Source: Litorimonas haliclonae
Lineage (GTDB): Bacteria; Pseudomonadota; Alphaproteobacteria; Caulobacterales; Maricaulaceae
DNA: 64,000 nucleotides
Direction: 5' to 3'
Assembly (NCBI RefSeq): GCF_965138505.1
Contig: NZ_CBCSCO010000005.1
Span: forward strand, 1-64,000
Part shown: positions 17,265 through 26,194 of the stretch, piece by piece
Layout of the letters: the number at the start of each line of letters is the position of its first letter
Position numbering within the stretch: position 1 is the stretch's first letter
Position numbers and translations under genes: made by a program
The notes under the pieces: generated by a model
The model's input: the letters and a program-made list of their open reading frames with translations, nothing else
Databases searched by the model: none
Told to the model about the DNA's origin: nothing

Positions 17265-17648
17265 ATGGCTAAGTTTAAAACAATGACAGGAATCGCTGTT
17301 ACGGCGCTACTTTTCGCAGGCTCCAACGCCTTTGCTGGGGACGAAATCAAGTCCAATGAAGTTAAGTCTGAAACGGTGGTTGAAACCACGACTGACACCG
17401 AAGCCCGCGAAGAAACCACGTCCGCAGTTGTGACCTTTACCAAAACAGAAGAAGACCCCCGCGTCATGGGCGCAATTGCCCGCGGCGACATGGTCCGCGT
17501 TCAAAATAATAATGGAAATATCTATTTGAACCGTTTTGTGCCCATCACTGAACTTCCCGATCCGGAACTCGACGTCGATACGGTCGAAACTTACAGTTAT
17601 GAGTATAATGGTCGGACCTACACGAACAAGGTCGTAAACGAGAAATAG
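17265..17648 (+). CDS. Secreted protein of unknown function
   Basis: 127 residues from the ATG at 17265, with the ribosome site AAAGGGG eight bases upstream; the frame is open further upstream but lacks a signal peptide there. The signal peptide ends at AFA. The mature chain is acidic, rich in Glu/Thr/Val (VETTTDTEAREETTS), followed by a short globular-looking part (RVQNNNGNIYLNRFVPI, YEYNGRTYTNKV). No family recognised. It stands alone between ABA4-like and the glycine-zipper lipoprotein. Confidence 0.75.
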   Translation: MAKFKTMTGIAVTALLFAGSNAFAGDEIKSNEVKSETVVETTTDTEAREETTSAVVTFTKTEEDPRVMGAIARGDMVRVQNNNGNIYLNRFVPITELPDPELDVDTVETYSYEYNGRTYTNKVVNEK

Positions 17649-17804
17649 CTCTCTATTGCCTTTGCTTGAGAAAAAGCTTGGCCCCGTAAAATTACGGAAA
17701 ACTCATCTCTCATTCAGGAACCCGACAGGTTACCACGCGTAAAGCTGGCCATGGTTGGGATTGAATTTAACAGGTTCCACACGGAATAAAGAAGGAAGAA
17801 GACA

Positions 17805-18170
17805 ATGAAGTATTTAACAACGACAATCGCCACAGTCTCTATACTTGGCCTCGCCGCTTGTACAACAACAGGTAATGTTGAGAAAAACGCAGCGCTCGGC
17901 GCAGCCGGCGGCGCTCTTGCGGGTGCTGTTATCGGTAACAATGTCGGGTCGGGCGATGCCAAAACTGGCGCCGCTATCGGCGCGGTAGTTGGCGGCGCAG
18001 GCGGCGCTTATGCTGGTAATCAGAAAGACAAAGCTATTGGCGAAGGCACACGTGTCCGTCAACGCGCCAACGGCCAGCCGCTCTATTATGATCAATCAGC
18101 AGGGCGTTATTACTATTTCGACGAAGCGCGTGGTCGCACCTATTTTGAAAATGGTGAGCTTCGCGGCTAA
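17805..18170 (+). CDS. Glycine-zipper outer-membrane lipoprotein
   Basis: 121 residues. Lipobox LAAC gives a lipidated Cys19. Residues 28-70 are a Gly/Ala-rich glycine-zipper stretch (LGAAGGALAGAVIG, GAAIGAVVGGAGGAYAGNQ), as in the YMGG/17-kDa antigen families, and the C-terminus holds a Tyr-rich segment (LYYDQSAGRYYYFDE). Likely an outer-membrane-associated structural or stress lipoprotein; exact role unknown. AAGAAGGAAGAAG upstream is a good ribosome site and a terminator follows. Confidence 0.85.
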   Translation: MKYLTTTIATVSILGLAACTTTGNVEKNAALGAAGGALAGAVIGNNVGSGDAKTGAAIGAVVGGAGGAYAGNQKDKAIGEGTRVRQRANGQPLYYDQSAGRYYYFDEARGRTYFENGELRG

Positions 18171-18190
18171 GCCGAACGCGTATATATTTG

Positions 18191-18221
18191 AAAAGGCGGT
18201 TTTTCGAAGCCGCCTTTTTTA
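18191..18221 (+). terminator. Factor-independent terminator
   Basis: AAAAGGCGG (18191-18199) pairs with CCGCCTTTT (18210-18218), followed by a T-run. It ends the glycine-zipper lipoprotein gene. Confidence 0.88.
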
Positions 18222-18248
18222 TTGTCTGGAATTAGCCTATAAACCCTT

Positions 18249-18623
18249 ATGACCGATTTTCCTTTCGAACGCACCGCCACCGTTTATCCCGCCGGAACCA
18301 TTTTGCAGGTAAAAGCCTTTGGCTTTGTCACGCATTACGGAATCTCTACGGGCTACGGCACGGTTATTCACACGTCTGCCCGTTTTGGCCGTGTGGAAGA
18401 AACCGATATGGCCGATTTTTCCCAAGGAAAGCCCGTCCAAGCGATACAGCTTGCCTCCGGGGTATCCGGCTCTGAGCTTGTCGCCCGCGCCCGAAGCCGA
18501 AAAGGTGACCGATATAATGTGCTCGTCAATAATTGCGAACATTTCGTTACTTGGGTGATGGAAGGCAAAGGCCGCTCCTCGCAGCTTGGCTTGCTCGACG
18601 CCCGCCGCCTGTCACGCGATTAA
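18249..18623 (+). CDS. LRAT-domain (NlpC/P60-like) protein
   Basis: 124 residues, compact and without signal peptide. The signature of the lecithin:retinol acyltransferase family is complete: His29 in THYGIST, His41 in IHTSAR, and the NCEHFV motif at 95-100 with nucleophile Cys96. LRAT-like enzymes are permuted papain-type thiol enzymes that act on phospholipid acyl groups; bacterial members are largely uncharacterised and could be phospholipases, acyltransferases or amidases. It is 11 bases upstream of the DUF3703 gene, which in turn overlaps mtgA, so an envelope role is plausible but inferred. Confidence 0.87.
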   Translation: MTDFPFERTATVYPAGTILQVKAFGFVTHYGISTGYGTVIHTSARFGRVEETDMADFSQGKPVQAIQLASGVSGSELVARARSRKGDRYNVLVNNCEHFVTWVMEGKGRSSQLGLLDARRLSRD

Positions 18624-18634
18624 CCCCTTACCCT

Positions 18635-18988
18635 ATGCCGCCGCGCCTACGACATGCCTTTGATCGCGAGCTGAGCCTGTCGCAAACGGCAAGACAGGCA
18701 AACGAACAAAACCTCGCTTTTCATCATTTAGAACGCGCGCATGTGTTAGGGCAGGCCTATTTCACACCGCACCTTCAAACGCATTGGAAAATGCTGGCAT
18801 GGGGACTGAGACAAGGACAGCTCAGAGAGGTCCTAGGCCAAATTTTGCGACTGATAGCGGTATTCCCGGCGAGTGCGTTCGGTTGGGTTCCTGTTGGAAA
18901 TACAGGCGGCGCCAATGTTTCGGCCTTTCAAAAAATGGAAATAAGCGAAGATCTTCAAGAAATCCTTCAGGACGCACGCGATGACTAA
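18635..18988 (+). CDS. DUF3703 family protein
   Basis: 117 residues from the ATG at 18635; the upstream extension of the open frame runs antisense to family expectations because it lies inside the LRAT gene. It carries the family pattern: N-terminal helices with LAFHHLERAHVLGQ and a C-terminal GNTGGANVSAFQKMEI. These small all-helical proteins have no known function. The 3' end overlaps the mtgA start by eight bases, so the two are translationally coupled. Confidence 0.85.
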   Translation: MPPRLRHAFDRELSLSQTARQANEQNLAFHHLERAHVLGQAYFTPHLQTHWKMLAWGLRQGQLREVLGQILRLIAVFPASAFGWVPVGNTGGANVSAFQKMEISEDLQEILQDARDD

Positions 18989-19757
18989 GCGACAAGACCC
19001 TCCGACAGAAGGGGAGAAAAAGAATGAGGCGGATGCAGGGAAAGCTTCGACTCCGGTCGCTGCTGCATCCCCCTCAAAACCACGTCCAATCAAACAAGCT
19101 TTCAAATGGTCTCTTGTGGCGGGTCTAATTCTGTTTTTGGTCGTCCACATATATTTGCTGGCTCTTACCGTTTTCCCGGTCCCCACGACAATAAATATGA
19201 TTTTAAATGACGAGCCCGTTCGGCGTCAGAATATGCTTTTATCGGATATCTCACCCAATCTCGTTTACGCCGTTATTGCCGCCGAGGATTCCCGGTTCTG
19301 TGAGCATGACGGCATCGATTTCGAAGCGGTGCAGAAGGCTTTCGAGAACAATCAATCGGGCGGCAAGCGCCGCGGCGGCTCTACCATTTCCCAGCAAACA
19401 GCTAAGAATGTCGTATTCTGGAATGGCGGGGGATATCTCCGCAAAGCCGGGGAAGCCTATGTCACCTTTACGATAGAAACTTTCTGGTCAAAACGGCGCA
19501 TTATGGAAGTTTATCTCAACGTGGCAGAGTGGGGCGACGGGATTTACGGCGCGGAAGGCGCGGCCCGCGTGCGGTTTCGCAAACACGCCAGAGACTTGTC
19601 AACGCGCGAAGCCGCTTTACTGGCGGCCGTCTTGCCAAATCCGCAAAAATGGCGGGTCGATCCGCCCGGACCCTATGTCAGCGGCCGAGCCGGAACACTG
19701 CAATCACGAATAGGCGAGGTTCGCCGCAGCGGCTACGCCGCCTGTGTCCTAGACTAA
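18981..19757 (+). CDS. mtgA: Monofunctional peptidoglycan glycosyltransferase
   Basis: 258 residues. Polymerises lipid II into glycan strands at the periplasmic face of the inner membrane. A 35-residue charged cytoplasmic lead precedes one membrane helix (about 42-65). The GT51 motifs are in order: AAEDSRFCEHDG with catalytic Glu102, RRGGSTISQQTAKN (131-143), and RIMEVYLNVAEWGDGIYG (173-190). There is no transpeptidase domain. The N-terminal extension is somewhat longer than in E. coli MtgA. Coupled to the DUF3703 gene by an eight-base overlap. Confidence 0.95.
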   Translation: MTKRQDPPTEGEKKNEADAGKASTPVAAASPSKPRPIKQAFKWSLVAGLILFLVVHIYLLALTVFPVPTTINMILNDEPVRRQNMLLSDISPNLVYAVIAAEDSRFCEHDGIDFEAVQKAFENNQSGGKRRGGSTISQQTAKNVVFWNGGGYLRKAGEAYVTFTIETFWSKRRIMEVYLNVAEWGDGIYGAEGAARVRFRKHARDLSTREAALLAAVLPNPQKWRVDPPGPYVSGRAGTLQSRIGEVRRSGYAACVLD

Positions 19758-19761
19758 AAAA

Positions 19762-19785
19762 CGCCCTTCTTTTGCAAGAAGGGCG
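19762..19785. terminator. Convergent terminator hairpin between mtgA and secreted protein
   Basis: CGCCCTTCT (19762-19770) pairs with AGAAGGGCG (19777-19785). The six A residues on its left give a U-run on the minus strand, so it best serves the minus-strand gene, and less well mtgA. Confidence 0.7.
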
Positions 19786-19806
19786 AGTTTCGGGAATAGA
19801 TCGAGG

Positions 19807-19829
19807 TTTCGCTCTGTAACAGAGCGAAA
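19807..19829. repeat. Perfect 10-pair hairpin directly after a stop codon
   Basis: TTTCGCTCTG (19807-19816) pairs perfectly with CAGAGCGAAA (19820-19829) over a 3-base loop, one base from the stop of the minus-strand secreted-protein gene. It lacks a U-run; together with the 19762 hairpin it may protect or end that mRNA. Confidence 0.55.
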
Positions 19830-19830
19830 G

Positions 19831-20163
19831 TTATTTCTTGTCGTTGGAGGCAAGCAAAGAGATCTCTTTCGTTCCATCATTTACAGCCAAAACTTTTGAG
19901 CGTTTAATCGTGCACGTCACATTCAGGTTTTCACCGCCATCATTTGAAACGGCTGTGAAATAAATTGTCTTAGTGCGGTTACCTTCTTCGCGGTCATAGC
20001 TGAGGCGATAATTGGACATATCTGTTTCAGATTGTTCCGTCAGGGCGACGCGGCATTTTTCAACGTCTCCATTGGATGTCGCATTTGCCGGGAAGGATGC
20101 AAAAAGACCTGCGCCGATCAAGCAAAGGGCAGCAGTTTTTAGGGGGGTGTGTGACCGTGTCAT
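19831..20163 (-). CDS. Secreted protein of unknown function
   Basis: 110 residues. A clear signal peptide (hydrophobic residues 8-22, cleavage near ANA) is followed by a small polar domain of about 80 residues with two cysteines (EKCRVAL and NVTCTIKR) that could form a disulfide; NYRLSYDREEGNRTKTIYFTAV suggests beta strands. No family recognised. It is separated from the AraC gene by about 150 bases and followed by two hairpins. Confidence 0.72.
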   Translation of the reverse strand: MTRSHTPLKTAALCLIGAGLFASFPANATSNGDVEKCRVALTEQSETDMSNYRLSYDREEGNRTKTIYFTAVSNDGGENLNVTCTIKRSKVLAVNDGTKEISLLASNDKK

Positions 20164-20314
20164 CGAAAATTTCCTCTAAGAATGGGTGAGCCATATATGT
20201 GGCGTCTATCCCGGACTTATTAGAAAATACTCAGTTAAAAAGTCCCATCGATTACAAAAAAGGCCAGTCGATTTTGAAATCAATCGGATGTTTTTAGTAT
20301 CAACCAGCGGCGCA

Positions 20315-21400
20315 TCAGCCTCTGCGGTCTTTTAGGTTTTGGCGGTAAGCCGTCGGGGTCATGCCTTCAATTTCGCGAAAAGCGCGGTTGAACGGCGCGA
20401 GGGAGTTATAGCCGACATCCATCGCCAAAGTCAGCACAGGAATGCGCGATTTCTCTGGATCCTGAAGGTCAGCTTTGACGGCATTGATTCGGTAAGTATT
20501 CAGGAACGCGGAAAAATTACGGTATCCAAGACCCTGATTTATAAGAGCCCGCAGACGGTGCTCTGGCGTCTCAAGATGCTCCGCCAGTCTGCGGATTGTC
20601 ATCCCGGTTTCCCGGTAAATCTTATCCTTCTCCATCGCAGCTCTCAGGTTTTCTAACAAAAGCCCGTCTCGCGGATCAATCGCGGAGCCGCCTTCGGCAA
20701 TTTCGCTCGGGTCGGGCTCAAACGCCATATTGTCGAGGTCAATTCGGGTGAGCCAAAGCGTGAACCAAAGCGCCAGAGGAAAGACCACCAAGGGCTTTAT
20801 GAATGTCAGTTGCCCCTGATAAAACGGATTCCAGACATTTTCCGTCAGGATAGAGAATGTAACAGAGGCAACAACGCCAGCGACAAAATAAGCCCGATAA
20901 AGACGCCGGGTCGCGACGAGGTCGTCCCTGCCCTCCCGCGTGATAGTAAAAATAAGGTGCCCCATCAGACACAAAGCCAACACATAAAATAACACCAGCA
21001 AATAACCTGGATATATAAAATCACCGGTAATTTGCGCGTAACTCCGCGGGAGCGTTATCGAGACGAATATGACCAAAATAGCCCAATGGGGCCATTTGAG
21101 CTCGAAATCATCCCGAAAGATAGCCAACCCAAACCACCAGGCAAATACGATGGACCCTGTCTCAGATAGGCTCGCGACTACATATATTGGCATAGGCGGC
21201 CTTAAGGCTTCCGGGGCGGTTGCAATCAACATTCCCACGGTCCCGAATGCCGTCAAAACAACAAAGATCGCGGGCCGCCAACAGCGTTTATCCCGAAGCG
21301 CCAAGGTTGCCGATAGCAACAATAACGTCACGGTCGAAAGACGGAGGAAAGCATCTAACCAGAGCATAGGTTCAACAGACAGGGTTTTAGCGAAAGTCAC
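20315..21400 (-). CDS. AraC-family regulator with membrane-embedded N-terminal half
   Basis: 361 residues. Residues 15-225 hold about six or seven hydrophobic helices (LRLSTVTLLLLSATLALR, MPIYVVASLSETGSIVFAWWFGL, HWAILVIFVSITL, YLLVLFYVLALCLMG), and residues 255-358 are an AraC-type double helix-turn-helix (MTIRRLAEHL, GYRNFSAFLNTYRI, LTLAMDVGYNSLAPFNRAFREIEGMTP). The layout implies a one-component sensor that binds DNA from the membrane. Ligand and targets are unknown. The mscS gene is convergent in sense only by distance: both lie on the minus strand, mscS upstream. Confidence 0.88.
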   Translation of the reverse strand: MTFAKTLSVEPMLWLDAFLRLSTVTLLLLSATLALRDKRCWRPAIFVVLTAFGTVGMLIATAPEALRPPMPIYVVASLSETGSIVFAWWFGLAIFRDDFELKWPHWAILVIFVSITLPRSYAQITGDFIYPGYLLVLFYVLALCLMGHLIFTITREGRDDLVATRRLYRAYFVAGVVASVTFSILTENVWNPFYQGQLTFIKPLVVFPLALWFTLWLTRIDLDNMAFEPDPSEIAEGGSAIDPRDGLLLENLRAAMEKDKIYRETGMTIRRLAEHLETPEHRLRALINQGLGYRNFSAFLNTYRINAVKADLQDPEKSRIPVLTLAMDVGYNSLAPFNRAFREIEGMTPTAYRQNLKDRRG

Positions 21401-21468
21401 AAGTTACAAGCGCGTCTTTGACGTGCAGGCCCGATATACAGATATTTAAAGCGGGCGGTGAATTCTTT

Positions 21469-22767
21469 CTATTTTATATTTTTGACCACACGTTGCGGGA
21501 AAGGTATTTCGATATTATTGGCCTTGAGCGTCCGCCAAATAATCATGCCGACATCGGACGTGAATTTATTTGGCCCATCATCAATGCCTTCGGCCCAGAA
21601 CTCGACGCACATATTAATGGCGCTATCCCCGAAGGATCGAAATTCGACGCTTGGTACATCCGGGTCGCTCAGAACATCCTCATGCTCCAAGACTGCATCG
21701 CGAATAAGCGGCACCAGCGCGTCCAAATCGGTGTCATAGGCCACGCCGAAATCTACTTCGTAACGCTGCAACGGATTGTCATGCGTCCAGTTTTCATAGG
21801 CATCTTCGGTAAATTTCGTATTCGGAACGATTATGTCTTTTCCGTCCGCCGTTGCGACCGTCGTAGAGCGAATATTGATCGCTTTGACACGGCCAAACCT
21901 ATCCCCTTCCATATTAACGTAATCTCCGATTTTCACCGAACGATCAAAAAGAATGATGAGCCCGGAAATAAAATTCGCGGCGATCGGCTGCAGTCCAAAC
22001 CCAATGCCGAGACCCAGCGCAGAGAAAACGACTACCAGCCCGGAGAGCGGAATTCCCGCTGCCCCGACGACAAGGAAAAAAATGATAGCGAACAGAACTA
22101 TTTGAAAGAGTTTAGCGACAATTTCGCGAACACCGGCATCCAGATTCTCTTGGGAACGAATTGCCGATTGGCCCTTTACATTCGAAAGATTACCGACCCA
22201 GAAAAACAAGAAGCCAAACACAACGAGTTTCACGACCGTCATCGCCGTAATTGGACTGTTCCCCATAGGGAGCAAAACAGTCCCGCTTAATAAAGCTTTG
22301 AATTCATCGAAATACCCAAGAACGATAATTAGGCTGAGCGGGACGAGCACCCACAGAGCCAGCTTTCGGTAAAAAGCCTCTTGCAGGAAAACTTTGATGA
22401 CACGGTAAACCAGAAAAACAGCTGCGAGGCTCTGGGCCAGCTTTACCAGCCAATCTTCTGAAAAAGCCGGAACCGCCAACAAAATATTGGAGGAGAGTCC
22501 GAGCAATAGGACAAGCAAAACAGCCCGAAGTAATCCCCCAACTTTAAAGAGTATCTGTCTGACTTTCAGATATTTTACGGATTCGGCAGGCTCTTTTTTG
22601 AAAAACGGGATCGCCCGTTGCAGTATTTTCGCCAAAAGCGGCGCTATCAGGATCGATAACACTATTGCACTCAGTTGCGCTAGAAAGGACGGCGTCTGCA
22701 TCCAGAGCCAAATCTGGTCTCGCCAATTTTCCAGCTGACTCTGTACTGTGGCCAGATCAAAATCCAT
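21469..22767 (-). CDS. MscS-family mechanosensitive ion channel
   Basis: 432 residues from the ATG at 22767, which has GGGAGG seven bases upstream; a TTG at 22782 is less likely. Several N-terminal helices precede the pore region (SGLVVVFSALGLGIGFGLQPIAANFISG, about residues 255-285) and the MscS beta domain (IGDYVNMEGDRFGRVKAINIRSTTV). The C-terminal alpha/beta domain follows (VDFGVAYDTDLDALV). It protects against hypo-osmotic shock by opening under membrane tension. Divergent from argG with an 98-base gap. A 290-codon antisense frame across it is a shadow. Confidence 0.93.
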   Translation of the reverse strand: MDFDLATVQSQLENWRDQIWLWMQTPSFLAQLSAIVLSILIAPLLAKILQRAIPFFKKEPAESVKYLKVRQILFKVGGLLRAVLLVLLLGLSSNILLAVPAFSEDWLVKLAQSLAAVFLVYRVIKVFLQEAFYRKLALWVLVPLSLIIVLGYFDEFKALLSGTVLLPMGNSPITAMTVVKLVVFGFLFFWVGNLSNVKGQSAIRSQENLDAGVREIVAKLFQIVLFAIIFFLVVGAAGIPLSGLVVVFSALGLGIGFGLQPIAANFISGLIILFDRSVKIGDYVNMEGDRFGRVKAINIRSTTVATADGKDIIVPNTKFTEDAYENWTHDNPLQRYEVDFGVAYDTDLDALVPLIRDAVLEHEDVLSDPDVPSVEFRSFGDSAINMCVEFWAEGIDDGPNKFTSDVGMIIWRTLKANNIEIPFPQRVVKNIK

Positions 22768-22865
22768 GACGCGTCCTCCCAAAAAATCAATTTGCTTTAA
22801 AAGGGGGGCTATCTTTTGTAAACGGTTATGCGCTAGGAACGCGCCGTATTTAAGGAGCCCAGCCT

Positions 22866-24089
22866 ATGTCATCCCCCAAGAAAGTCGTTCTCGCCTATTC
22901 CGGAGGCCTCGACACCTCAATCATCCTGAAATGGTTGCAGGAGGAAAAAGGCTGCGAGGTTGTGACTTTTACCGCTGATCTGGGTCAAGGCGAAGAGTTG
23001 GAGCCCGCGCGCCGCAAAGCCGAGGCCCAAGGCGTCAAAGAAATTTTCATAGATGACCTTCGCGAGGAATTTGTTCGCGATTTCGTTTTTCCGATGATGC
23101 GCGCCAATGCGGTTTATGAAGGGCTTTACCTTCTCGGCACCTCGATCGCCCGTCCGTTGATTTCCAAACGCCAGATCGAAATTGCGCATCAGGTCGGCGC
23201 GGACGCCGTCTGTCACGGCGCGACAGGCAAAGGAAATGATCAGGTCCGCTTCGAGCTTGGCTATTACGCGCTTGACCCGGACATCAAAGTTATTGCGCCT
23301 TGGCGGGAATGGGATCTGAACTCCCGTACAAAGCTTATCGAATATGCAGAGAAGCACGGCATTGAAATTGCCAAGGACAAACGCGGCGAAGCGCCTTTCT
23401 CGGTTGATGCTAATTTGCTGCATACCTCTTCCGAAGGCAAAGCCTTGGAGGATCCAAATGAAGAAGCACCGGAGTTTGTTTATCAGCGCACAGTCGCGCC
23501 GGAAGACGCGCCAGACAAGCCCACCTACATCACCATCGGTTTTGAACGCGGGGATGCGGTTAGTATTGACGGCGAAGACTTGTCTCCCGCGGCGCTCTTA
23601 ACCAAACTTAACGAACTCGGCGGCGCCAATGGCATTGGCCGTCTCGATTTGCTGGAAAACCGCTTTGTCGGCATGAAGTCGCGCGGCATTTATGAGACGC
23701 CCGGCGGCACTATCCTCCTGATGGCGCATCGCGGCATTGAACAGATTACGCTCGACAAAGGCGCAGCGCATTTGAAAGACGAGCTCATGCCGAAATATGC
23801 CGAGTTGGTTTATAATGGCTATTGGTATTCGCCTGAGCGCGAAATGCTCCAGGCCGCTATCGACACGTCCCAGGAATTGGTGACGGGCACAGTTCGTTTG
23901 AAGCTCTATAAAGGCAGCGTCGACATTGTCGGCCGGGAAAGCCCTTATTCGCTTTATTCTCAAGAACACGTCACGTTCGAAGAAGACGATGTTTATGATC
24001 AGGCCGATGCTGGCGGGTTTATCAAGATCAACGCCTTGCGCCTTCGCCTGCTGAAAGCGCGGGATCGTAAAGCCGGAAAGAACAGTTAA
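22866..24089 (+). CDS. argG: Argininosuccinate synthase
   Basis: 407 residues. Condenses citrulline and aspartate with ATP in arginine biosynthesis. The N-terminal PP-loop AYSGGLDTS (9-17) binds ATP; HGATGKGNDQVRFELG and the substrate loops (GTSIARPLISK) are intact. Length and start are standard, with AAGGAG just upstream. It stands alone, divergent from mscS. A imperfect hairpin (24111-24145) lies after the stop. The genome thus encodes both arginine synthesis and, at 40 kb, its breakdown. Confidence 0.97.
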   Translation: MSSPKKVVLAYSGGLDTSIILKWLQEEKGCEVVTFTADLGQGEELEPARRKAEAQGVKEIFIDDLREEFVRDFVFPMMRANAVYEGLYLLGTSIARPLISKRQIEIAHQVGADAVCHGATGKGNDQVRFELGYYALDPDIKVIAPWREWDLNSRTKLIEYAEKHGIEIAKDKRGEAPFSVDANLLHTSSEGKALEDPNEEAPEFVYQRTVAPEDAPDKPTYITIGFERGDAVSIDGEDLSPAALLTKLNELGGANGIGRLDLLENRFVGMKSRGIYETPGGTILLMAHRGIEQITLDKGAAHLKDELMPKYAELVYNGYWYSPEREMLQAAIDTSQELVTGTVRLKLYKGSVDIVGRESPYSLYSQEHVTFEEDDVYDQADAGGFIKINALRLRLLKARDRKAGKNS

Positions 24090-24255
24090 CGACCTCATAT
24101 ACTATGCCGCGGCAATCACCGTGTTACCTGAATAGGGTGATCGCCCGCATGAATATTGTGCTATTTGCTTAAATTAGGTCTGTTTGTTTGCTTCGAAATG
24201 GCGTAGCGCAGAAGAATAATTTTAAGCGAACTGAAAGTCTTAAAAAGGTAGGGTT

Positions 24256-25674
24256 ATGGTTAAGTCATCCTCCAAGGAACTGAATTTCCGCCAAAGCGTC
24301 GATGTGATGTTCAATCGCGCCGCCAGTTTTGTTGATCTGTCCCCGAAAATGATTGAGAAAATCCGCGTCTGTAACGCGACCTATACGGTCCGTTTCGGCG
24401 TGAAGCTGCGGGGCGAAGTTCATACATTTGTCGGCTACCGCGCCGTTCATTCCGAGCATAAAGAGCCTGTAAAAGGCGGCATCCGATACTCTCTTGATGT
24501 GAATCAGGACGAGGTCGAAGCGCTTGCCGCGCTGATGACCTATAAAACCGCGCTTGTAGAAGTGCCGTTTGGCGGATCGAAAGGCGGCTTGTGCATTAAC
24601 CCCAAAGACTGGACCGAAGAAGAACTGGAGCGCATCACCCGCCGCTTTACCTTCGAGCTGTCCCGCCGCGACCTAATCCATCCCTCTCTAAATGTTCCCG
24701 CTCCCGATATGGGCACGGGCGAGCGAGAAATGGCCTGGATGATGGATGAATATCGCCGGCTACATAATGAAAATATTGACGCCATTGCCTGCGTTACCGG
24801 TAAACCCGTCCACTTGGGCGGTATTGAAGGCCGCGTCGAAGCCACCGGACGCGGTGTGCAATATGCTCTGCGCGAATTTTTCCGTCACCCTGACGATATT
24901 AAAAAAGCAGGATTACGCGGGGATCTTGATGGGAAGAAAATCGTCGTTCAAGGCCTCGGTAATGTGGGCTATCACGCCGCGCTCTTCCTCTCCGAAGAAG
25001 ACGGCTCAAAGATTGTCAGCGTGATTGAACGCGCCGGCACTATACGCAATCCGAAAGGCATCGATATCCGGGCGCTCAAGGAACATATTTCCAGCGGCGA
25101 AGATCTGTCAAAGTTTGAAGGGGGAGTTTTTGAAGAACCCAATGCTAACGCAATCTGTGAGGCGTGCGACATCTTGATTCCGGCGGCGCTGGAAGGCGTC
25201 ATCAATGTCGATAACGCCCACGCCGTCAAAGCCAATCTCGTGATTGAAGCAGCGAACGGCCCCATTACGGCTATGGCGGATAAAATTCTCCGCGATAAAG
25301 GCGTGTTTATTATCCCCGACATGTATGCCAATGCGGGCGGCGTGACCGTGTCCTATTTCGAGTGGGTGAAAAACGTAAACCATATCCGCTTTGGCCGCCT
25401 TCAGCGCCGAAATGAAGAACGTAAATATCACATCCTGATTGACGCGCTTGAAAGCCAAGGCATGAATTTTAAGAAAAGCTTCAAGAAAGAATATCTTGAA
25501 GGCGCTGGAGAACTGGCGCTCGTTCGCGCTGGTTTGGACGACACGATGCGGGCGGCCTATATGAATATAAAAACAGCGCTGGAAAATAATCCGGAGCTGG
25601 AAGATATGCGTACAGCCGCCTTCTTTAGTGTGATCGAAGACATCGCGCTTCATTACCGGAGTATCGGGCTTTAA
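24256..25674 (+). CDS. Glu/Leu/Phe/Val dehydrogenase (glutamate dehydrogenase)
   Basis: 472 residues. Oxidative deamination or reductive amination of glutamate with NAD(P). The catalytic region EVPFGGSKGG includes the active Lys, PVKGGIRYS and APDMGTGEREM line the substrate pocket, and the C-terminal nucleotide-binding domain has GLGNVGYHAA. The length, longer than the 420-residue NAD enzymes, and the MTYKTALVEVPFGG context fit alphaproteobacterial GdhA; Leu or Phe as substrate is not excluded. Glutamate is also the end product of the ast pathway at 40 kb. A short stem-loop (CCCGCC/GGCGGG) follows the stop. Confidence 0.92.
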   Translation: MVKSSSKELNFRQSVDVMFNRAASFVDLSPKMIEKIRVCNATYTVRFGVKLRGEVHTFVGYRAVHSEHKEPVKGGIRYSLDVNQDEVEALAALMTYKTALVEVPFGGSKGGLCINPKDWTEEELERITRRFTFELSRRDLIHPSLNVPAPDMGTGEREMAWMMDEYRRLHNENIDAIACVTGKPVHLGGIEGRVEATGRGVQYALREFFRHPDDIKKAGLRGDLDGKKIVVQGLGNVGYHAALFLSEEDGSKIVSVIERAGTIRNPKGIDIRALKEHISSGEDLSKFEGGVFEEPNANAICEACDILIPAALEGVINVDNAHAVKANLVIEAANGPITAMADKILRDKGVFIIPDMYANAGGVTVSYFEWVKNVNHIRFGRLQRRNEERKYHILIDALESQGMNFKKSFKKEYLEGAGELALVRAGLDDTMRAAYMNIKTALENNPELEDMRTAAFFSVIEDIALHYRSIGL

Positions 25675-25776
25675 AGTTTTCCCGCCTTCGGCGGGACATT
25701 CGCCGCAATAAATGAAACCCTTTCGAGGTTTCCATCGTAAGGTTTAGGAAGACCCTAACTTGGGAGAAACTGCCTT

Positions 25777-26181
25777 ATGACGACCTATTTGATTGCATAC
25801 TTTTCGACGCTTATTGCTTTTTTTGCTTTGGACATGCTTTGGCTCGGCCTCATCGCTCGAAAGTTTTACGCCAATCAACTTGGGAGCCTTATGGCGGATA
25901 GTCCCAACTGGCTCGTCGCGGTTGTTTTCTACGCCATGTATATTGTTGGAATCGTCTTTTTCGCCATCCGGCCCGCGATTGAAGCAGAGCAAGTTCTGAA
26001 AGCGACGCTCTATGGCGCCCTTTTTGGATTCTTTTGTTACGCCACTTATGATTTGACCAATTTGGCAACCTTGCGCGACTGGCCAACAAAAATGGTGGTC
26101 GTCGATATTATTTGGGGAATTATCCTGACCGGAAGCTGCGCGACCGTCGGCGCTTGGGCCACGCTCAAATTCGCGGCTTAG
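25777..26181 (+). CDS. DUF2177 family membrane protein
   Basis: 134 residues with four membrane helices (4-24, 44-63, 74-92, 108-130). Family marks are LDMLWLGLIARKFY near residue 18, the ATYDLTNLATLRDWP block near 87, and VVDIIWGIILTG near 108. No function is known for the family. It is an isolated gene closed by a strong terminator at 26195. Confidence 0.9.
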   Translation: MTTYLIAYFSTLIAFFALDMLWLGLIARKFYANQLGSLMADSPNWLVAVVFYAMYIVGIVFFAIRPAIEAEQVLKATLYGALFGFFCYATYDLTNLATLRDWPTKMVVVDIIWGIILTGSCATVGAWATLKFAA

Positions 26182-26194
26182 CTTAAGCCATAAA

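Noticed and set aside
21418..22290. 290-codon plus-strand open frame
   Set aside because: Lies wholly antisense to the well-supported MscS channel gene; composition is unlike a natural protein and no motif is seen.
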